From assembly GCA_002914805.1 (NCBI GenBank), contig JXTB01000119.1:725621-789620 (forward strand): a DNA stretch of 64,000 nucleotides. The letters are read 5' to 3'. Made by a program: the position numbers and the translations under genes. Each line of letters begins with the position of its first letter. The first letter of the stretch is position 1. Of the stretch, positions 1 to 15,358 are shown piece after piece. The notes beneath the pieces were generated by a model. That model had not been told where the DNA came from, did no database searches, and was given only the letters and a program-made list of their open reading frames with translations. This DNA comes from Parasponia andersonii. Taxonomy: Eukaryota > Streptophyta > Magnoliopsida > Rosales > Cannabaceae.

Positions 1-707
1 ATCCTAGGTTTCCACAGATGAGAGGATGAGAGCTCATGAGTATGGGTTGATTTGTGTCATGTGCAGATAGATTGATGGTTTTGATTACATTGTTTTATAT
101 ATATGGGCTCCCGATTTGGATTATATATATATATATAAATGTGTGTGTTTGTATATTTTGGATTTGAACTAACCATGCAGGAGTTTTCCATCATTGAACT
201 GTTTTTCTTCGAGGTAACTATTTTCCTACTGGGCATTATATACTCACCCCCCCTTCTTCCCTTCCTCAGGTGGTATTCAGTGCGATCTTGGTAATCAGAA
301 GGAGTAAGAGGTCATCTTGACTGTAGTTCATTTCTTGGTAATGCTAGAAGTCTACTATTATGGTGTTTAGACTGTTTGGGGTTTTGTATTAGCATTGAAC
401 CAAGATTACTACTTTCTATTTTATTTGTAAGTTTATGTATGCCATTTTGAGATTTAACTTGTTATTGTAGATGATGATGATGCTTGGACTTATATTTGAT
501 TTTTCCGGTTTTCAATTATTATTCGGTCTATGTTTAATGGTATATATGAACTGTGGGAGAGGTTCATTGGATGAAATTTTAAATACTTTATCAAAATAGA
601 CTGTTTGCAAAACTAAAATTTTTTAGATATTTTTCAAATAAATTATGGAATTTCCCATCTTTGTGAAATTCTCCTTCTGCCACTGGCCTGGGTTTTGGGT
701 CGTGACA
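1..707 (-). mobile_element. LTR-like repeat fragment, inverted copy of the element at 25716
   Basis: Reading the reverse complement, this stretch aligns along its whole length with the first ~700 bases of the element at 25716-26413, with many substitutions and small indels (roughly four bases in five agree by eye). The outer end is at 707, where the sequence reads CGTGACA, the reverse of the TGTCACG that opens the other copy. The inner part runs off the left edge of the window, so length and target duplication cannot be judged. I see no protein-coding sequence in it. Confidence 0.8.
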
Positions 708-2647
708 ATTTAAGTCTTGTTTTGCATTTTAATTTAAATAACATTGTTTCACAAATTTTGCCAAAATTACAAATGTTGCCACTGCACTTTGATACCGTAT
801 ATTTCTTTCTTCTTTTTTTTTTTTTAAGCTTTTATTCCGTACGAAAACAATATTACTATATTTTTTAAGTACTTTTTTTTTTGTAACTATATCTCTTTTG
901 TAACTATATCTCTTAATGTCTCTAAACATTAAGGGTGGGCCACCAAAAAATGAATAGGATGGGAATTGATCAAAAGTCAGTAGTCGAATTTGGCAACACA
1001 AAAATCATAGATGGTCCTGATCATATTCTAACGAGTAAGGTTAACAGTCACCGTATGGTACTCAACGCCATATAATATGTCAAATTGATGCTGGAAGACT
1101 ATAATGAGATATATTTGAGACCTAATTGATTAATTAAAATTAACTAATAATAAAATCACACTTCATATGATATTAAGTATTACTAGTGCCTAATAACATT
1201 GCTCTATTAGATAATATTTGAGTTGCCTTCAGTAGTACCATTTTCCAAAACGCCCAAATCATCACTAATACTGTTTTCTCCTATTTCTTCGTCCTTAATT
1301 CTTTCAATTTTCTAGTGGGATATGAATATGATGTATGATAAGTACGACTATTAAGTATGATACGAGTGAAAACTCTCAAAATATGATGCTCAACTGTTTC
1401 CAATAAATTCCAACATGTGTGGTCCAATTATGAAGCATCACTAGGCTTCATTCTAAAAAATCAATAGTCTATTGGTTTGGATTGTAATTTTTGATATTTT
1501 AGGATATCTCGATCCTAAGATAAATAAATAAATAAATAAGTGGTCGATAAATAAATAAAATCCTAAGATAGATATAGCAAGAAAAATAAATAAAATCCTA
1601 AGATAGTAAGATGATATCACTTTTTACAATTTAAATTCGTTTTCTATTCTTGGAAAAATAAATAATTGGATTGCAACCGCTAAAAAGTGGTCGATAAATA
1701 AATAAAATCCTAAGATAGTAAGATGATATCCCGTTTTACTATTTAAATTCGTTTTCTATTCTTGGACAAATAAATAATTGGATTGCAATCGTTAACCGTT
1801 TGACCAAATCATATTCTTTTAGCTTCGAGTAAATAATGATTAAATCTTGCGGCGGAACACGGCGACCTTTATAATGTGCCTTACTAGTTTGACTTTAAAG
1901 ATTCTATTTTTTGACGCGTGAGTACTTGGGTTTGGCTTTACATTTGCGTTTACATGTATATTGTTTGTGACAGCATTTAGTGGAAAAGGTTATAATGAAT
2001 ATTTCCACTTATTCAAAATTGAATTAATTTGACTAGACAATATTAGGTACGAGCCTTAATTGCAATACAAAAACGATAGATTTGAGATAGAGATATGCAA
2101 GCTATACGCGTAGCCAGACTGCCTCTAATTCAATTATTTCTCCATCTATCGATCATCCGAAAGTTACAGAAAGATAATCGACCATATTTTGTTTCCGAGA
2201 ATAGATTACCCATTTTAATGTATTGTTTTTTTTTTCCCTTAAAGAAGAATCTGTGCCTTATATTATATATAGTGATTATACTAAGTAATATATCCAAAAT
2301 GGATAAGTTAACTGTGATAATCAGTACGTATTAATACACTTTCACATCAGCATTGAAAACATTAAACCTGGGACGTGTACATGATTTTATTTATCATTCG
2401 GAGTCGCACAATTTTCCTTTCGATAGTCTAGTTGAAAAACCAATACTTAGCATTATTAATAATATCATAATTAATATTATTTCCTGATTGGATTTTGGAT
2501 TTGGAATTATTATATCTACAAATAAAAAGTGATGAGCCGACAGGGAAGGAAGTTGCATGGGAATACGTCAACGCGTACCTATTAAGTATTAATGTATATT
2601 CAATTGTAATAAAGTCCAAGTTAAAGGGTATTTTCATATCTACAATT
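708..2647. other. Intergenic, AT-rich, no gene seen
   Basis: Between the LTR-like fragment and the GPAT promoter. The open frames here are short, lack family resemblance and look like chance. The only structured part is the direct duplication at 1582-1795. Confidence 0.6.
1582..1795 (+). repeat. Direct tandem duplication, period about 112 bp
   Basis: Two copies of a ~100-bp segment, each running from AAAATCCTAAGATAG to an ATTGGATTGCAA block, start near 1582 and 1694 and differ at only a few positions. The lead-in GTGGTCGATAAATAAATAA is also present twice (about 1541 and 1688). Low-complexity AAAT runs surround it. Confidence 0.8.
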
Positions 2648-2656
2648 CTATAAAAG
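2648..2656 (+). promoter_or_regulatory. TATA box of the GPAT gene
   Basis: CTATAAAAG lies about 110 bp upstream of the ATG at 2764, a normal spacing for a plant core promoter with a leader of roughly 80 bases. Confidence 0.55.
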
Positions 2657-2763
2657 CGGCACTAGAGGTCTCATATTCTAAACTCTCTAAGTAAGAATAA
2701 CGTTATAGCAAACCTCTAACAACAACTACTACTACTAGCTAGTCATCAAAGAAAATCAACCAA

Positions 2764-4977
2764 ATGTCGAAAGCTTTTTTCTTCAAGTCATTATTTTTCT
2801 TCCTCTATAGAATTCTTTTCCGGAAGAGTTTGCGGCGAAGCCTTAGCAACAGCCATGCATTTAGCCAATCATCAAGCTTTAAAATATATCACAAGTACCC
2901 TTCTCTTTCTCACAGATCATCATCAACAGATCTCACCAACTCAACTCTCATCTTCAACATGGAAGGAGCTTTACTTAAATCTTCTTCTTTGTTCCCATAC
3001 TTCATGCTAGCGGCCTTTGAAGCTGGAGGTCTCTTTAGGTCAATTGTCCTATTCCTTTTATACCCTTTAATCTGTTTCTTAAGCCAAGAAATGGGGTTGA
3101 AATTGATGGTCATGATCTGCTTCTTTGGGATCAAGAAGGAGAGTTTTCGAGTGGGAACCGCGGTGTTGCCAAAGTTTTACTTAGAAGATGTAGGGTTGGA
3201 GATGTTTGAGTTGCTTCAAAAGGGTTCAAAGAGAGTTGCTGTGACCAATTTTCCAATTGTCATGGTTGAAAGCTTCTTGAAAGACTATTTGCAGATTGAT
3301 TGTGTGGTGGGGAGAGAGCTTAAGGTGTTTCGTGGATACTATTTGGGAGTCATGGAAGAGAACAAGAAATATAAGCCTTGTATGGAGGAAAAAGACATGA
3401 CCAACGCTTCTTCTGATATGATTGCCATCACCGACTTCAATAGCTTTCCTGATCACCAAGTATTCTCCTGTTGCAAGGTATGTAATTAATTATTTTTTTT
3501 TTCAATAATTATTACCTTTTTTATGACTAGGTAAGGAAAATTTATCAGAACTCAGAAAGAAGTCATAACCTACCATATTGTAAAGAAGTACTATTTATTA
3601 CTTCCACAATAATTACTACTAGTCATAGTAATTTTTTTTTATTAGTATACACGTTTGAAAAATAGTGGTAAAAAGTAATTTTATCTCGCAATTATCCTTT
3701 ATTGTCCATTTTCCTTTCTTCCTCGTTCTATAAAATTATGTCTCTTTCACTTTGGTGAAGGCAAAATTTGATTCATACACATTTAACTATGACCTCCAAG
3801 TAATTAGTGAGATTACTCACTTTACCGGCTAGCTTAGCTAGATATTAGCCTCTGGATTAGACTGTTTTAGATTGAAAATTACTACGTAAAATTACATGGC
3901 TTATTACCACCATGTAAGTTCACATATCGTATGAGTTACATGATATTAGACCCTTGATATTAATACTAATCACAAACATAGATATAGCAAAATCTATCTC
4001 TATTTCTCTATGAGCGTGTCTTATATATTTATTTCTTTCTTTCTTTCTTTTAAAACCAGCTGTTATTGTTTATCGACTTATTATGATTATATTGACAGGA
4101 TGTTTACCTAGTGAGCGAAACAGACAAGAGAAACTGGCATACTCTGCCAAGAGAGAGATACCCACAGCCACTTGTCTTCCACGACGGTAGATTGGCTCTT
4201 AGGCCCACTCCGTTAACCACTCTGCAAGCTCTAATGTGGGGCCCACTTGGAGTTACCCTCGCCGTGGCCAGGATCATCATTGCTCTATTACTACCCTACG
4301 ACGTGTCCTGCCCTATGCTAGCCTTCAGTGGGCTTCGATTGACAACTAAGAAGCCCAAACTCGAGGGCCCACTCAACAATCCCAAACCCAAAGGGCTCCT
4401 CTACGTTTGCAACCACAGAACTCTGCTGGACCCGCTTTACCTGGCGTTCACGTTGAAGAATAACTTGACTGCGCTCACGTACAGCCTAAGCAGAATGTCT
4501 GAGATAATAGCACCAATCAGGACCGTCCGATTAACGAGAAACCGTGATCAAGACTCGCAGAAGATGGAGAAGTTGCTGAGTGAAGGGGATTTGGTCGTGT
4601 GTCCAGAAGGAACCACGTGTAGAGAACCATACCTCCTTAGGTTCAGCCCACTATTTTCGGAGATCACTGATGAGATTGTCCCCGTGGCAGTGAGCACCCA
4701 CGTCAGCATGTTCCACGGCACAACCGCTGGTGGGCTCAAGTGCTTGGACCCCATCTTCTTCCTCATGAACCCTTCGCCCATCTACACCATTCAAATACTT
4801 GAGAAGGTATCTGGGCTGTACACGTGTCAAGACGGGAGTAGGTCTAGGTTCGACGTGGCTAATCACGTGCAGGGTGAGCTGGGCAAGGCTTTGGGGTTTG
4901 AATGCACGGCCCTGACCAGGAGAGACAAGTACTTGATTTTGGCTGGAAACGAAGGGATGGTAACATGTAAAAGCTGA
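2764..4977 (+). CDS. GPAT3: Glycerol-3-phosphate acyltransferase, GPAT2/3 type
   Basis: Two exons, 2764-3477 and 4099-4977, with a phase-0 GT-AG intron, give a 530-aa protein. The family transfers an acyl group from acyl-CoA to glycerol-3-phosphate (often sn-2 in land-plant members) at the ER or mitochondrion. The acyltransferase half carries block I NHRTLLDP (His344, Asp349) and block III PEGTTCREP (from Pro407), both complete. The N-terminal half is the HAD-like domain; its motif I reads FNMEGALLK, so both catalytic aspartates of DxDxT are replaced. This matches the GPAT1-3 branch, which lacks the phosphatase step of cutin-type GPAT4/6/8. Hydrophobic stretches near residues 80-120 and 280-305 suggest membrane anchoring. 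Length and N-terminal sequence favour GPAT2/3 over GPAT1; the exact orthologue is inferred. Confidence 0.9.
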
Positions 4978-7900
4978 AGCTATGAATTAATCCCTTTTTC
5001 ACAAAAACATTTGTAATATCACCAACCAGATATTGTGATATATTTCTGTTAAGCACTTTGAATGTCATCTTTTGTACCCAAATGTTTTTTTTTTTTTTTT
5101 TTAAATGTCATATATATAAATACACAGTTGATGATTTAAAAAAACAAAAAAAATTATGATAGCATGGAAATCTTGCTATCTTACTTGTTTGGTGTTTCTC
5201 TGTGGCATTGTACATTCCAACTCTTGCTGAGGTCAGGTGATGTTTAAAAAAAAATGTACCTTACTATATATATAGATACTACTTTTCCTTCATTATGAAG
5301 TATGGTTTATGATTTTGTACATATCTTATCTTCGTGATTCTTCTTTTATTTTTCTCTGCAATATCGGATTTTAGGAGGAAAGGATATAGGCTTCCACGTG
5401 AGAGAAATAGGGTTCAATAAGGTATTGTGAAAAGTTATTTTTGGGCTTGGAGTGGGCATGCAGACCATATAATGCATAATGCTTGGGTCTAATCACAAGC
5501 CACGTTATATCTTTCTGTAATGATATGTGTGATATGCTATAATAGGGGTCCCGCCCTGGAACAACATATTAAACTGCTCTTCGACATTTTCGAAAGTAAC
5601 AGCTGTATTCTGTTGGTATGTTACCAAATGAATGGGACTGCTATAAATTGTAGTATGTACTACTTGTTTAAGAGTTTTTTCTTTCCCATCTTTTGCTAAA
5701 TTTATATCTTGTAATCTTTTTCATTAAAGTTCGATAATAAACCCAATAATTAATGAACTTACGTATGCTAGGCCTAGCTGGTCCAGAACTACACACAGGC
5801 TCACATCGTGGCCTTTGATAAAAAAAGCGATATGCATGGTTATCTAAGTTTGTGTCATGTTTAATTTTGTATGTTTTCGCTCTCTGTCTAATTTCAATTT
5901 TTAGACAGTTGAAACTTGCAATGTCTACGCTGTACTTCACTAATAAGTCGTTCTTAAATGCGCAAAAATGCAGAGCATAAATATTAATGGGCTTTCTTTC
6001 TAAGCTTATAACTTAAATGTGTACGCAGCTTGTTAAGTTGCAAAGACATAAAGCGCGCTTATGTACTATCACATCAATAGAGTAATTTTTTTCTAAATAT
6101 TTTGTCAAAATATGTACCAGTATTCTTTAAAATGTATATGGTAGTTGTGTTTCTCTCATTTTCTGTTATTTTTTTGTTGTGTTTCCGTTTGTATGTGTAT
6201 AAATATATACATATTTATTTAGATTTTTGTTTCAAACTATGTAGGTAAAAGTATGTACCAGTCCTTTTTTTTTTTTTTAAAAAAAAAAAAAAAGAAAGAA
6301 AAAAGTATTTACTAGTCTAGAACGTAGAGGCAAAGGCCAAACAAGTGGGCAAAAAGCAAAGCAAAATAGTGAGATTATATGTATATAAAGCCAAACTGGA
6401 ACTTTTGATTTAGTGTCAGTAGGCAATTGGGAGAACATAGACTCATTACACATGATTTGGATGAGTTAGAGTTGGCATCATCATGTGATATTGGAACCAG
6501 AATTAACTAAAGGTTGGTATGAGATAAAGACATCTGGGTCAAACTCAGATTTGGTCACTCTTGCCCGCGCGCTCATCCATTTTAATTGAGACTTTTTTTT
6601 AACACTTTTCTCCCCCTCCCCCACCTTCCCTCCTGCTAATAATTTTCCTATTTAAATTAATAATTAATTTCCCCATATCCCCTAAACTCAGGTAGCCAAA
6701 GCTTCTGCTGCTCTGCTCTGTTTGCCATAAATTTGGCAATCGGCTTGTAAAAGAACTTAGAATTCATCATATTAGAAAGATACTTGGGCACCATAATGAG
6801 CTACTTTTAAACGAGTTTTAGTGTTTTTTATTTTTTATTTTTTGGATAAACGTTGAGTTATTGATCCTAGGACTCTGACAGTTTAGTCTCGGCTGCTCAT
6901 ACACAAGTCATAAGACTCATAACTGTCTGTAATGAGTCATCTGCATGGGGTAATTGGGCACGATAATGAGAATCTAATCTGGAATGCTTTTAATTACTAG
7001 TAGACTCCAACTAAACTTCTCGGAGAAAATCTGACTAATTTGGGCCGAAATTATTTTTTTGTGAATTTTTCTAAAAATGACGTTTTTAAGAATATTAAGA
7101 ACTTTTTGATCATAGGTAAAAAATTTCTTGACGATGAAAAAACCTATTAGTTAGGATTTTTTTTTTGTTATCAAAAAATTATTGACTAAGATGTCTTTGA
7201 CATTCTTAAAAATATCTTGAAAAAAATACAAAAAAAAAATTATTTTTTGCCAGTCAGTCTATGTCTTTTTCTCAATTTCTTATTGAGAAATTGATCTGTC
7301 TAGTACTAATTTAGTAGTCTTTTTTAAATTGACTCTTTTAGTAGTGTTACAAATTATGTGATGAGAGATGACATAATTTGTGACTATAAAATTATGACTT
7401 TTCTAAGACTAATCAGTAGTCACAAATTGTGTAATCTTTTGTCATATAGAGTCACAAAATACTAAAATACTACTAGAAAAATTATTTTCTAAAACACTAC
7501 TAAAAATGTCATTTTAATCAAAATTAGTACTATTTATATCGATTTTCCTTTCTCATTCCATGATTGGGAAATTAAGGCAATTATGATTCTCATTTTTCCT
7601 TTTGCCCCATTTTTACTTTTCTATGCATGATTCTCAAAATTTCTTTTATAGGGGTCCAAAAGAAGTCAAAATACCAAAATATCCTCCTAGCTCAAAACAC
7701 CCATTACCCAACGCCAAACTCTCCTCTTCCAACCTAAACATAAACATAAATTATTCCTTAATAAATTACATAAGTGAAGTTTTTTTTTTTCACTTTGTAG
7801 TTCTGTAATGATTTCCATGTGTTTGATGAATTGCCTGAATAAAGTTGTTACTCGTTGATAGTCTTTGTTTGTGTTTAGAATTAAATATTTTATTATGTAA

Positions 7901-9026
7901 TAATTAATAGGTAGAATGTTGTGTGTTTTTTGAATGACTTTGGACTTAATTTATAACTATAAATGTATTTTAGGACTGATATTTATGTGTACTAGACTGA
8001 TTTGTGACAATGATAATTTTCTGTATGATTAATTGTCACAAATTGTGCCAAAGAATGGTGGAGATCAAGAGGAAAGTGTAACTTTGTGTGTTTTTTTGAA
8101 TAATTTTCGACTAAATTTATGACTACAAATGAATTTTGAGATTAATTTTTGTATGTATTAGATTGATTTGTGGCAATGACAGTTTTATATGTGTTAGATT
8201 GTCACAAATTATGACAATTTTTGTAAGACAAACACAAATATTGAGATTAGCAATCACAAATCAAGTTTTGTTGCATAAAATTATGATTGTCATGAATTCT
8301 ATATATTGATATCATACACACACACATATATATAAAGTCATCAAATTTGTTATCTAATGTGAATGCTTATTTTGCTTTTGTAAGACAGACACAAAATTTA
8401 TGACCAATGATCACAAATCAGAGTTATATGGTACAAAAATTATGATTGTCATGAATTATGTGACTGCTATTATCACATATATTGACTACTAATAGAGAAA
8501 ATGTCATGATTTTTTTATTAAATTAAATTTGTATTAGACAAATATTACTAGGCTATTGTTGGCCAATAAAGAATAATACTTATATTTCTTTTGTAATGTT
8601 GGCACAAATTTTATTACTAAGAGTCACAAATCACGATAACATGTCAAAATTGTACAAATTATGATAACAAAATCTCATAATATTCATAACGATGTAAAAC
8701 ATATTGTGATCTTGAGTCCCAAAATTGTGACTATTTCGAAATTAGTAACAATGAAAAACAAAATTTCTTATTCTAAAAAATAATTCCTAAAAAAAAATTC
8801 AGATGACAAACTATCAAAAAATTGTAACAAGTGGTCACACAATCTGGTATCGTATAAAAGTATTTTCGGAATGAATATTTTTTTCTATCCAAAAACTACT
8901 AGAAATATAATTTTTTGCTCCTAGAAAAGAGATTCTGAAAATCGCTCCTGAAAAAGTAAAGTGGAGGCAAAACAATCCTAGTTCCCTTAATTTCCGTCCA
9001 TAATTTGCATAAAGGGCCTATTTTTT
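4978..9026. other. Intergenic, AT-rich, repeats but no gene
   Basis: No coding region is supported in these 4 kb. There is a T14/A14 inverted run at about 6266-6293, a possible diverged fold-back at about 7043-7252, the degenerate tandem block at 7921-8670, and scattered copies of TCACAAATTATG in both orientations from 7347 to 8830. CACTACTAAAA-like ends in outward orientation occur at 7336-7346 and 7495-7505. Confidence 0.6.
7921..8670. repeat. Degenerate tandem repeat, units about 155-165 bp
   Basis: Segments starting near 7921 and 8085 (GTGTGTTTTTTGAAT, then ACTATAAATG or ACTACAAATG, then GATTTGTGACAATGA) are clearly copies of each other. Related segments starting near 8220, 8376 and 8590 (TTTTGTAAGACA-type start, then TCACAAATCA, then AATTATGATTGTCATGAATT in the first two) form a second set. 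The motif TCACAAATTATG recurs on both strands. This looks like the repetitive interior or subterminal part of an old transposable element. Confidence 0.6.
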
Positions 9027-9191
9027 TGGGCTCGAAAGGCCTAACTTTCAGCCCCGTCCTTCGGCTATTTTGGAATTGGGCCTAATCCTAAGTCTAATTA
9101 CTACAAAGGTCCAAAACCCTTGTTTTGGTGGGTTACCCATTATGGGCCTAAATACGATGAATTAGGCCCGTTTAGGCCATGACAATGGGCC
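9027..9191 (+). promoter_or_regulatory. Cluster of site II (TGGGCY) elements upstream of PRP43
   Basis: TGGGCC or TGGGCT occurs at 9027-9032, 9077-9082, 9143-9148 and 9186-9191, with further GGCCTA/GGCCCG variants between. TGGGCY boxes are bound by TCP factors and are typical of genes for ribosome biogenesis and cell growth, which suits the downstream PRP43 helicase. The binding itself is inferred. Confidence 0.5.
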
Positions 9192-9260
9192 AGGCTCAAT
9201 GAGTTGTAAACCGCGAAAACTCGTAGAAGTCGGTTTAACGGGGTTTCCCAACACCAATAA

Positions 9261-9268
9261 TATAAAAG
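9261..9268 (+). promoter_or_regulatory. TATA box of the PRP43 gene
   Basis: TATAAAAG, 75 bp after the last TGGGCY box and about 280 bp before the ATG at 9545. This would give a leader of roughly 250 bases that contains the telo-box motifs and the AC/AT microsatellite. Confidence 0.5.
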
Positions 9269-9381
9269 GACTCATCCGTAATTCTGGAAAGTTCATCCAT
9301 TATCACTCCATATATTATATCACCAAAGCCCTAGCCTTCTGGTCCCTTCCCTTCCTAATCTTTCTTCCCCAAATCTTCTGC

Positions 9382-9403
9382 TAGGGTTTACTCCTAACCC
9401 TAG
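9382..9403 (+). promoter_or_regulatory. Telo-box motifs in the PRP43 leader
   Basis: TAGGGTTTA (9382-9390) and TAACCCTAG (9395-9403) are close, oppositely oriented variants of the plant telo-box AAACCCTAA, a motif frequent in 5' regions of translation and RNA-processing genes and often paired with site II boxes. Confidence 0.45.
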
Positions 9404-9448
9404 AATTATACCAGTCCCAAAACTCCCTGCTCCATTATTCTTCTGTAT

Positions 9449-9489
<41 letters not shown>
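9449..9489. repeat. Microsatellite (AC)n(AT)n in the PRP43 leader
   Basis: About six AC units run directly into about fifteen AT units. It sits between the probable TATA box and the ATG, so it is likely transcribed as part of the 5' UTR. Confidence 0.85.
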
Positions 9490-9491
<2 letters not shown>

Positions 9492-9544
9492 TATATCGAT
9501 TCATCAGAGTATAGGTGCAATTGATTGCAGAGCTATATTGATTG

Positions 9545-13185
<3,641 letters not shown>

Positions 13186-13738
13186 AGTTCCTGCCCAAGT
13201 CCATCGACTCCTTTTCCTGTTGACCCTTCCCCTATGGCAAAAACGTGGAATGTGATCCTTTTACAACAATTTAAGCTATTATTTCCCGGATAGCTATAGT
13301 AGACCAGAAGATCTGATCCTTGATTTTCTGGTTTCATTTTCTAGAAGTCACTAGTTTATTGAAGAGTTAGAAGATGGCGTACTTGAGTACTATTGGCTTC
13401 ATTCGAATTTTGAGTTTGCATTATTTCTAATTTACAATGCTTTGTTATTTGTTTGTCGAAACCCGGGTGGAATGCTTATCGTTGACACGGTTACACGATG
13501 AAGATATAAAGTAAATTTCGGTATGCCTTCCACTTTACGCCCATATAAGGCTGCTGGCACATCATTTTTTATTACAAATGATCTCGTTGTCGGGATGCAA
13601 ATCTGTCAACTTCACAGCTCTTGGGTACTCGATAGTCCCAAAGAACAAAAAATTTTCATTGGATGTTGGGTTTGCTGCTGTAGCCATTAAATTAAAGATC
13701 ATCCTCAAAGAATTTGGACTTGACATAGAGATGTTATA
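13186..13738. other. 3' region shared by convergent PRP43 and PPR genes
   Basis: Tail-to-tail spacer, presumably the 3' UTRs of both genes. No coding sequence or repeat recognised. Confidence 0.6.
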
Positions 13739-15358
13739 CTAGACAATTGTCTTACTATAAGATGGGGAAGAATGGGGCTCAACCCAACTACCTGCACTTT
13801 GCTTTCTAACTCGGTTCCCTTTCATCATTTCCCTCAACTCGGTTACATTGTTCCAAGACCCTTTTTCTCCATGAATCTTTAAAAGCGCTGAATAGGCAGC
13901 GGGATGCTCATTTTTCAGCCTATTAATTCCCTTCGCAGCAAACTCACCAAGTTCTAAACTCGAATGCAAGCCACAAGCTGCAAGTAGTGCACCCCAAACT
14001 ACAACATCCGGCTGAATAGGCATTTTTTTGACCAATCTCACTGCTTCCTCGAGTAGTCCTGCTCTCCCATATAGGTCAACCATGCAAGCATAATGCTCTC
14101 CCACTGCTTGGATCCTGTACTTGGCTGCCATCGAATCAAAGTGCTTCTCGCCCTCTTTGATCATTCCTCCATGCGCACATGCTGATAATACGTTTATAAA
14201 TGTTACTTGATCAGGCTTGATACCACTTCTTGTCATTCTCTCGAACTCGTCCAATGCTCTTGCTGCAAGCCCATGCCTTGCATAGCCTCCTATCATTGTA
14301 TTCCATGACACAACATTCTTGTTTGGAATGCACTCAAAAACACAGAATGCAGAGTCGATGTCCCCACATTTTGCGTACATATCAACAAGCGAGCTCAACA
14401 AGATAATGTCATCTGGTATGCCTGATTTCAATATGCTCGAGTGAACTTGCTGGCCAGTGAGAAGCAAACAACAACCTGCACATGCATCTAGCACGCTCGA
14501 AAACGTGAAATGATTAGGTGGGATTCCTGATTTCAACATCAAGGGAAAGAGCCTCAGTGCATCCATGTAATGCTGGTTTTGCACGTACCCGCTGATCATT
14601 GCAGTCCAGGAAACCACATTCTTTTCACGCATTTTATTGAAAATAGAACGAGCTTTATTGATCCTCTTATTATCAATATACCCATTCATCAAACTAGTCC
14701 AAGACACTATATTCTTCTCTGGCATGGCATCAAAAACTCTCACAGCCTCGCGCATCCACCCCATCTTCATGTAACCTGAAACCAAGGCATTCCAAGAAGA
14801 AATATCTTTGTCCAAAATCTCATCAAACACTCTGCTTAAAGCTACTGGATCCCCCACATCTGCGTACCCTCTCATCAATGCCGATCCAACAAACAAACTC
14901 GAGTTCAGTGCCGCACGAACTACGAACGAGTGAATCTGTGCGACCAAAATGTTGAACTCCGTGTTATTTACCGCGCTGAGTACCAAGGATATCGAATACT
15001 CGTTGGGGCTAAAACTAGTTCTTCGCATTTGTAAGAAACAAGTACACACTCTCTGTGGGTTTTTAGTCTTCCTTAATCCCAATAACATGGAGTTCCATGA
15101 AACGACGTCTTTGATGGGCATTTCATCAAACAGCTTCTGGGCATGTCGCAGCCGGTCATTTTTTACGTACAAGGCGAGCATTATGTTGTAGGAGACGATG
15201 TTTCGGGATGTGGGGTTGTCCTCAAACAGTATAGTCGCATCAACTATGGAGTTGTTATGAAGATGGGTGGTGAGAATGTGATTGAGACTTATTGTTGAGG
15301 AGGTACAGAAGTGGTGGGTTGAAGTTAGGGAGTGGAAGACTCTGCCCAACCTCCGCAT
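13739..15358 (-). CDS. Pentatricopeptide repeat protein, PLS type, E class
   Basis: A single uninterrupted frame of 539 codons, intronless as most plant PPR genes are. After a basic, hydroxyl-rich N-terminus that looks like an organelle targeting peptide (mitochondrion or plastid), PPR motifs of the P, L and S kind follow one another, recognisable by recurrent VVSWN/IVSWT...GY and A..LF..M blocks. The C-terminus carries the E1/E2 extension (ACMVDLYGRAG...; GALLAACG; ending in GSWVE) but no DYW deaminase. Such proteins bind organelle RNA one base per motif and usually specify C-to-U editing sites, recruiting a DYW protein in trans. The RNA target cannot be read from this sequence by eye. It is encoded opposite to PRP43. 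Confidence 0.93.
   Translation of the reverse strand: MRRLGRVFHSLTSTHHFCTSSTISLNHILTTHLHNNSIVDATILFEDNPTSRNIVSYNIMLALYVKNDRLRHAQKLFDEMPIKDVVSWNSMLLGLRKTKNPQRVCTCFLQMRRTSFSPNEYSISLVLSAVNNTEFNILVAQIHSFVVRAALNSSLFVGSALMRGYADVGDPVALSRVFDEILDKDISSWNALVSGYMKMGWMREAVRVFDAMPEKNIVSWTSLMNGYIDNKRINKARSIFNKMREKNVVSWTAMISGYVQNQHYMDALRLFPLMLKSGIPPNHFTFSSVLDACAGCCLLLTGQQVHSSILKSGIPDDIILLSSLVDMYAKCGDIDSAFCVFECIPNKNVVSWNTMIGGYARHGLAARALDEFERMTRSGIKPDQVTFINVLSACAHGGMIKEGEKHFDSMAAKYRIQAVGEHYACMVDLYGRAGLLEEAVRLVKKMPIQPDVVVWGALLAACGLHSSLELGEFAAKGINRLKNEHPAAYSALLKIHGEKGSWNNVTELREMMKGNRVRKQSAGSWVEPHSSPSYSKTIV

Noticed and set aside
7043..7252. Fold-back MITE
   Set aside because: Arms are mostly A and T runs, similarity is weak, and no target duplication was found.
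14570..15191. Plus-strand frames opposite the PPR gene
   Set aside because: They are antisense shadows of the intact PPR reading frame.
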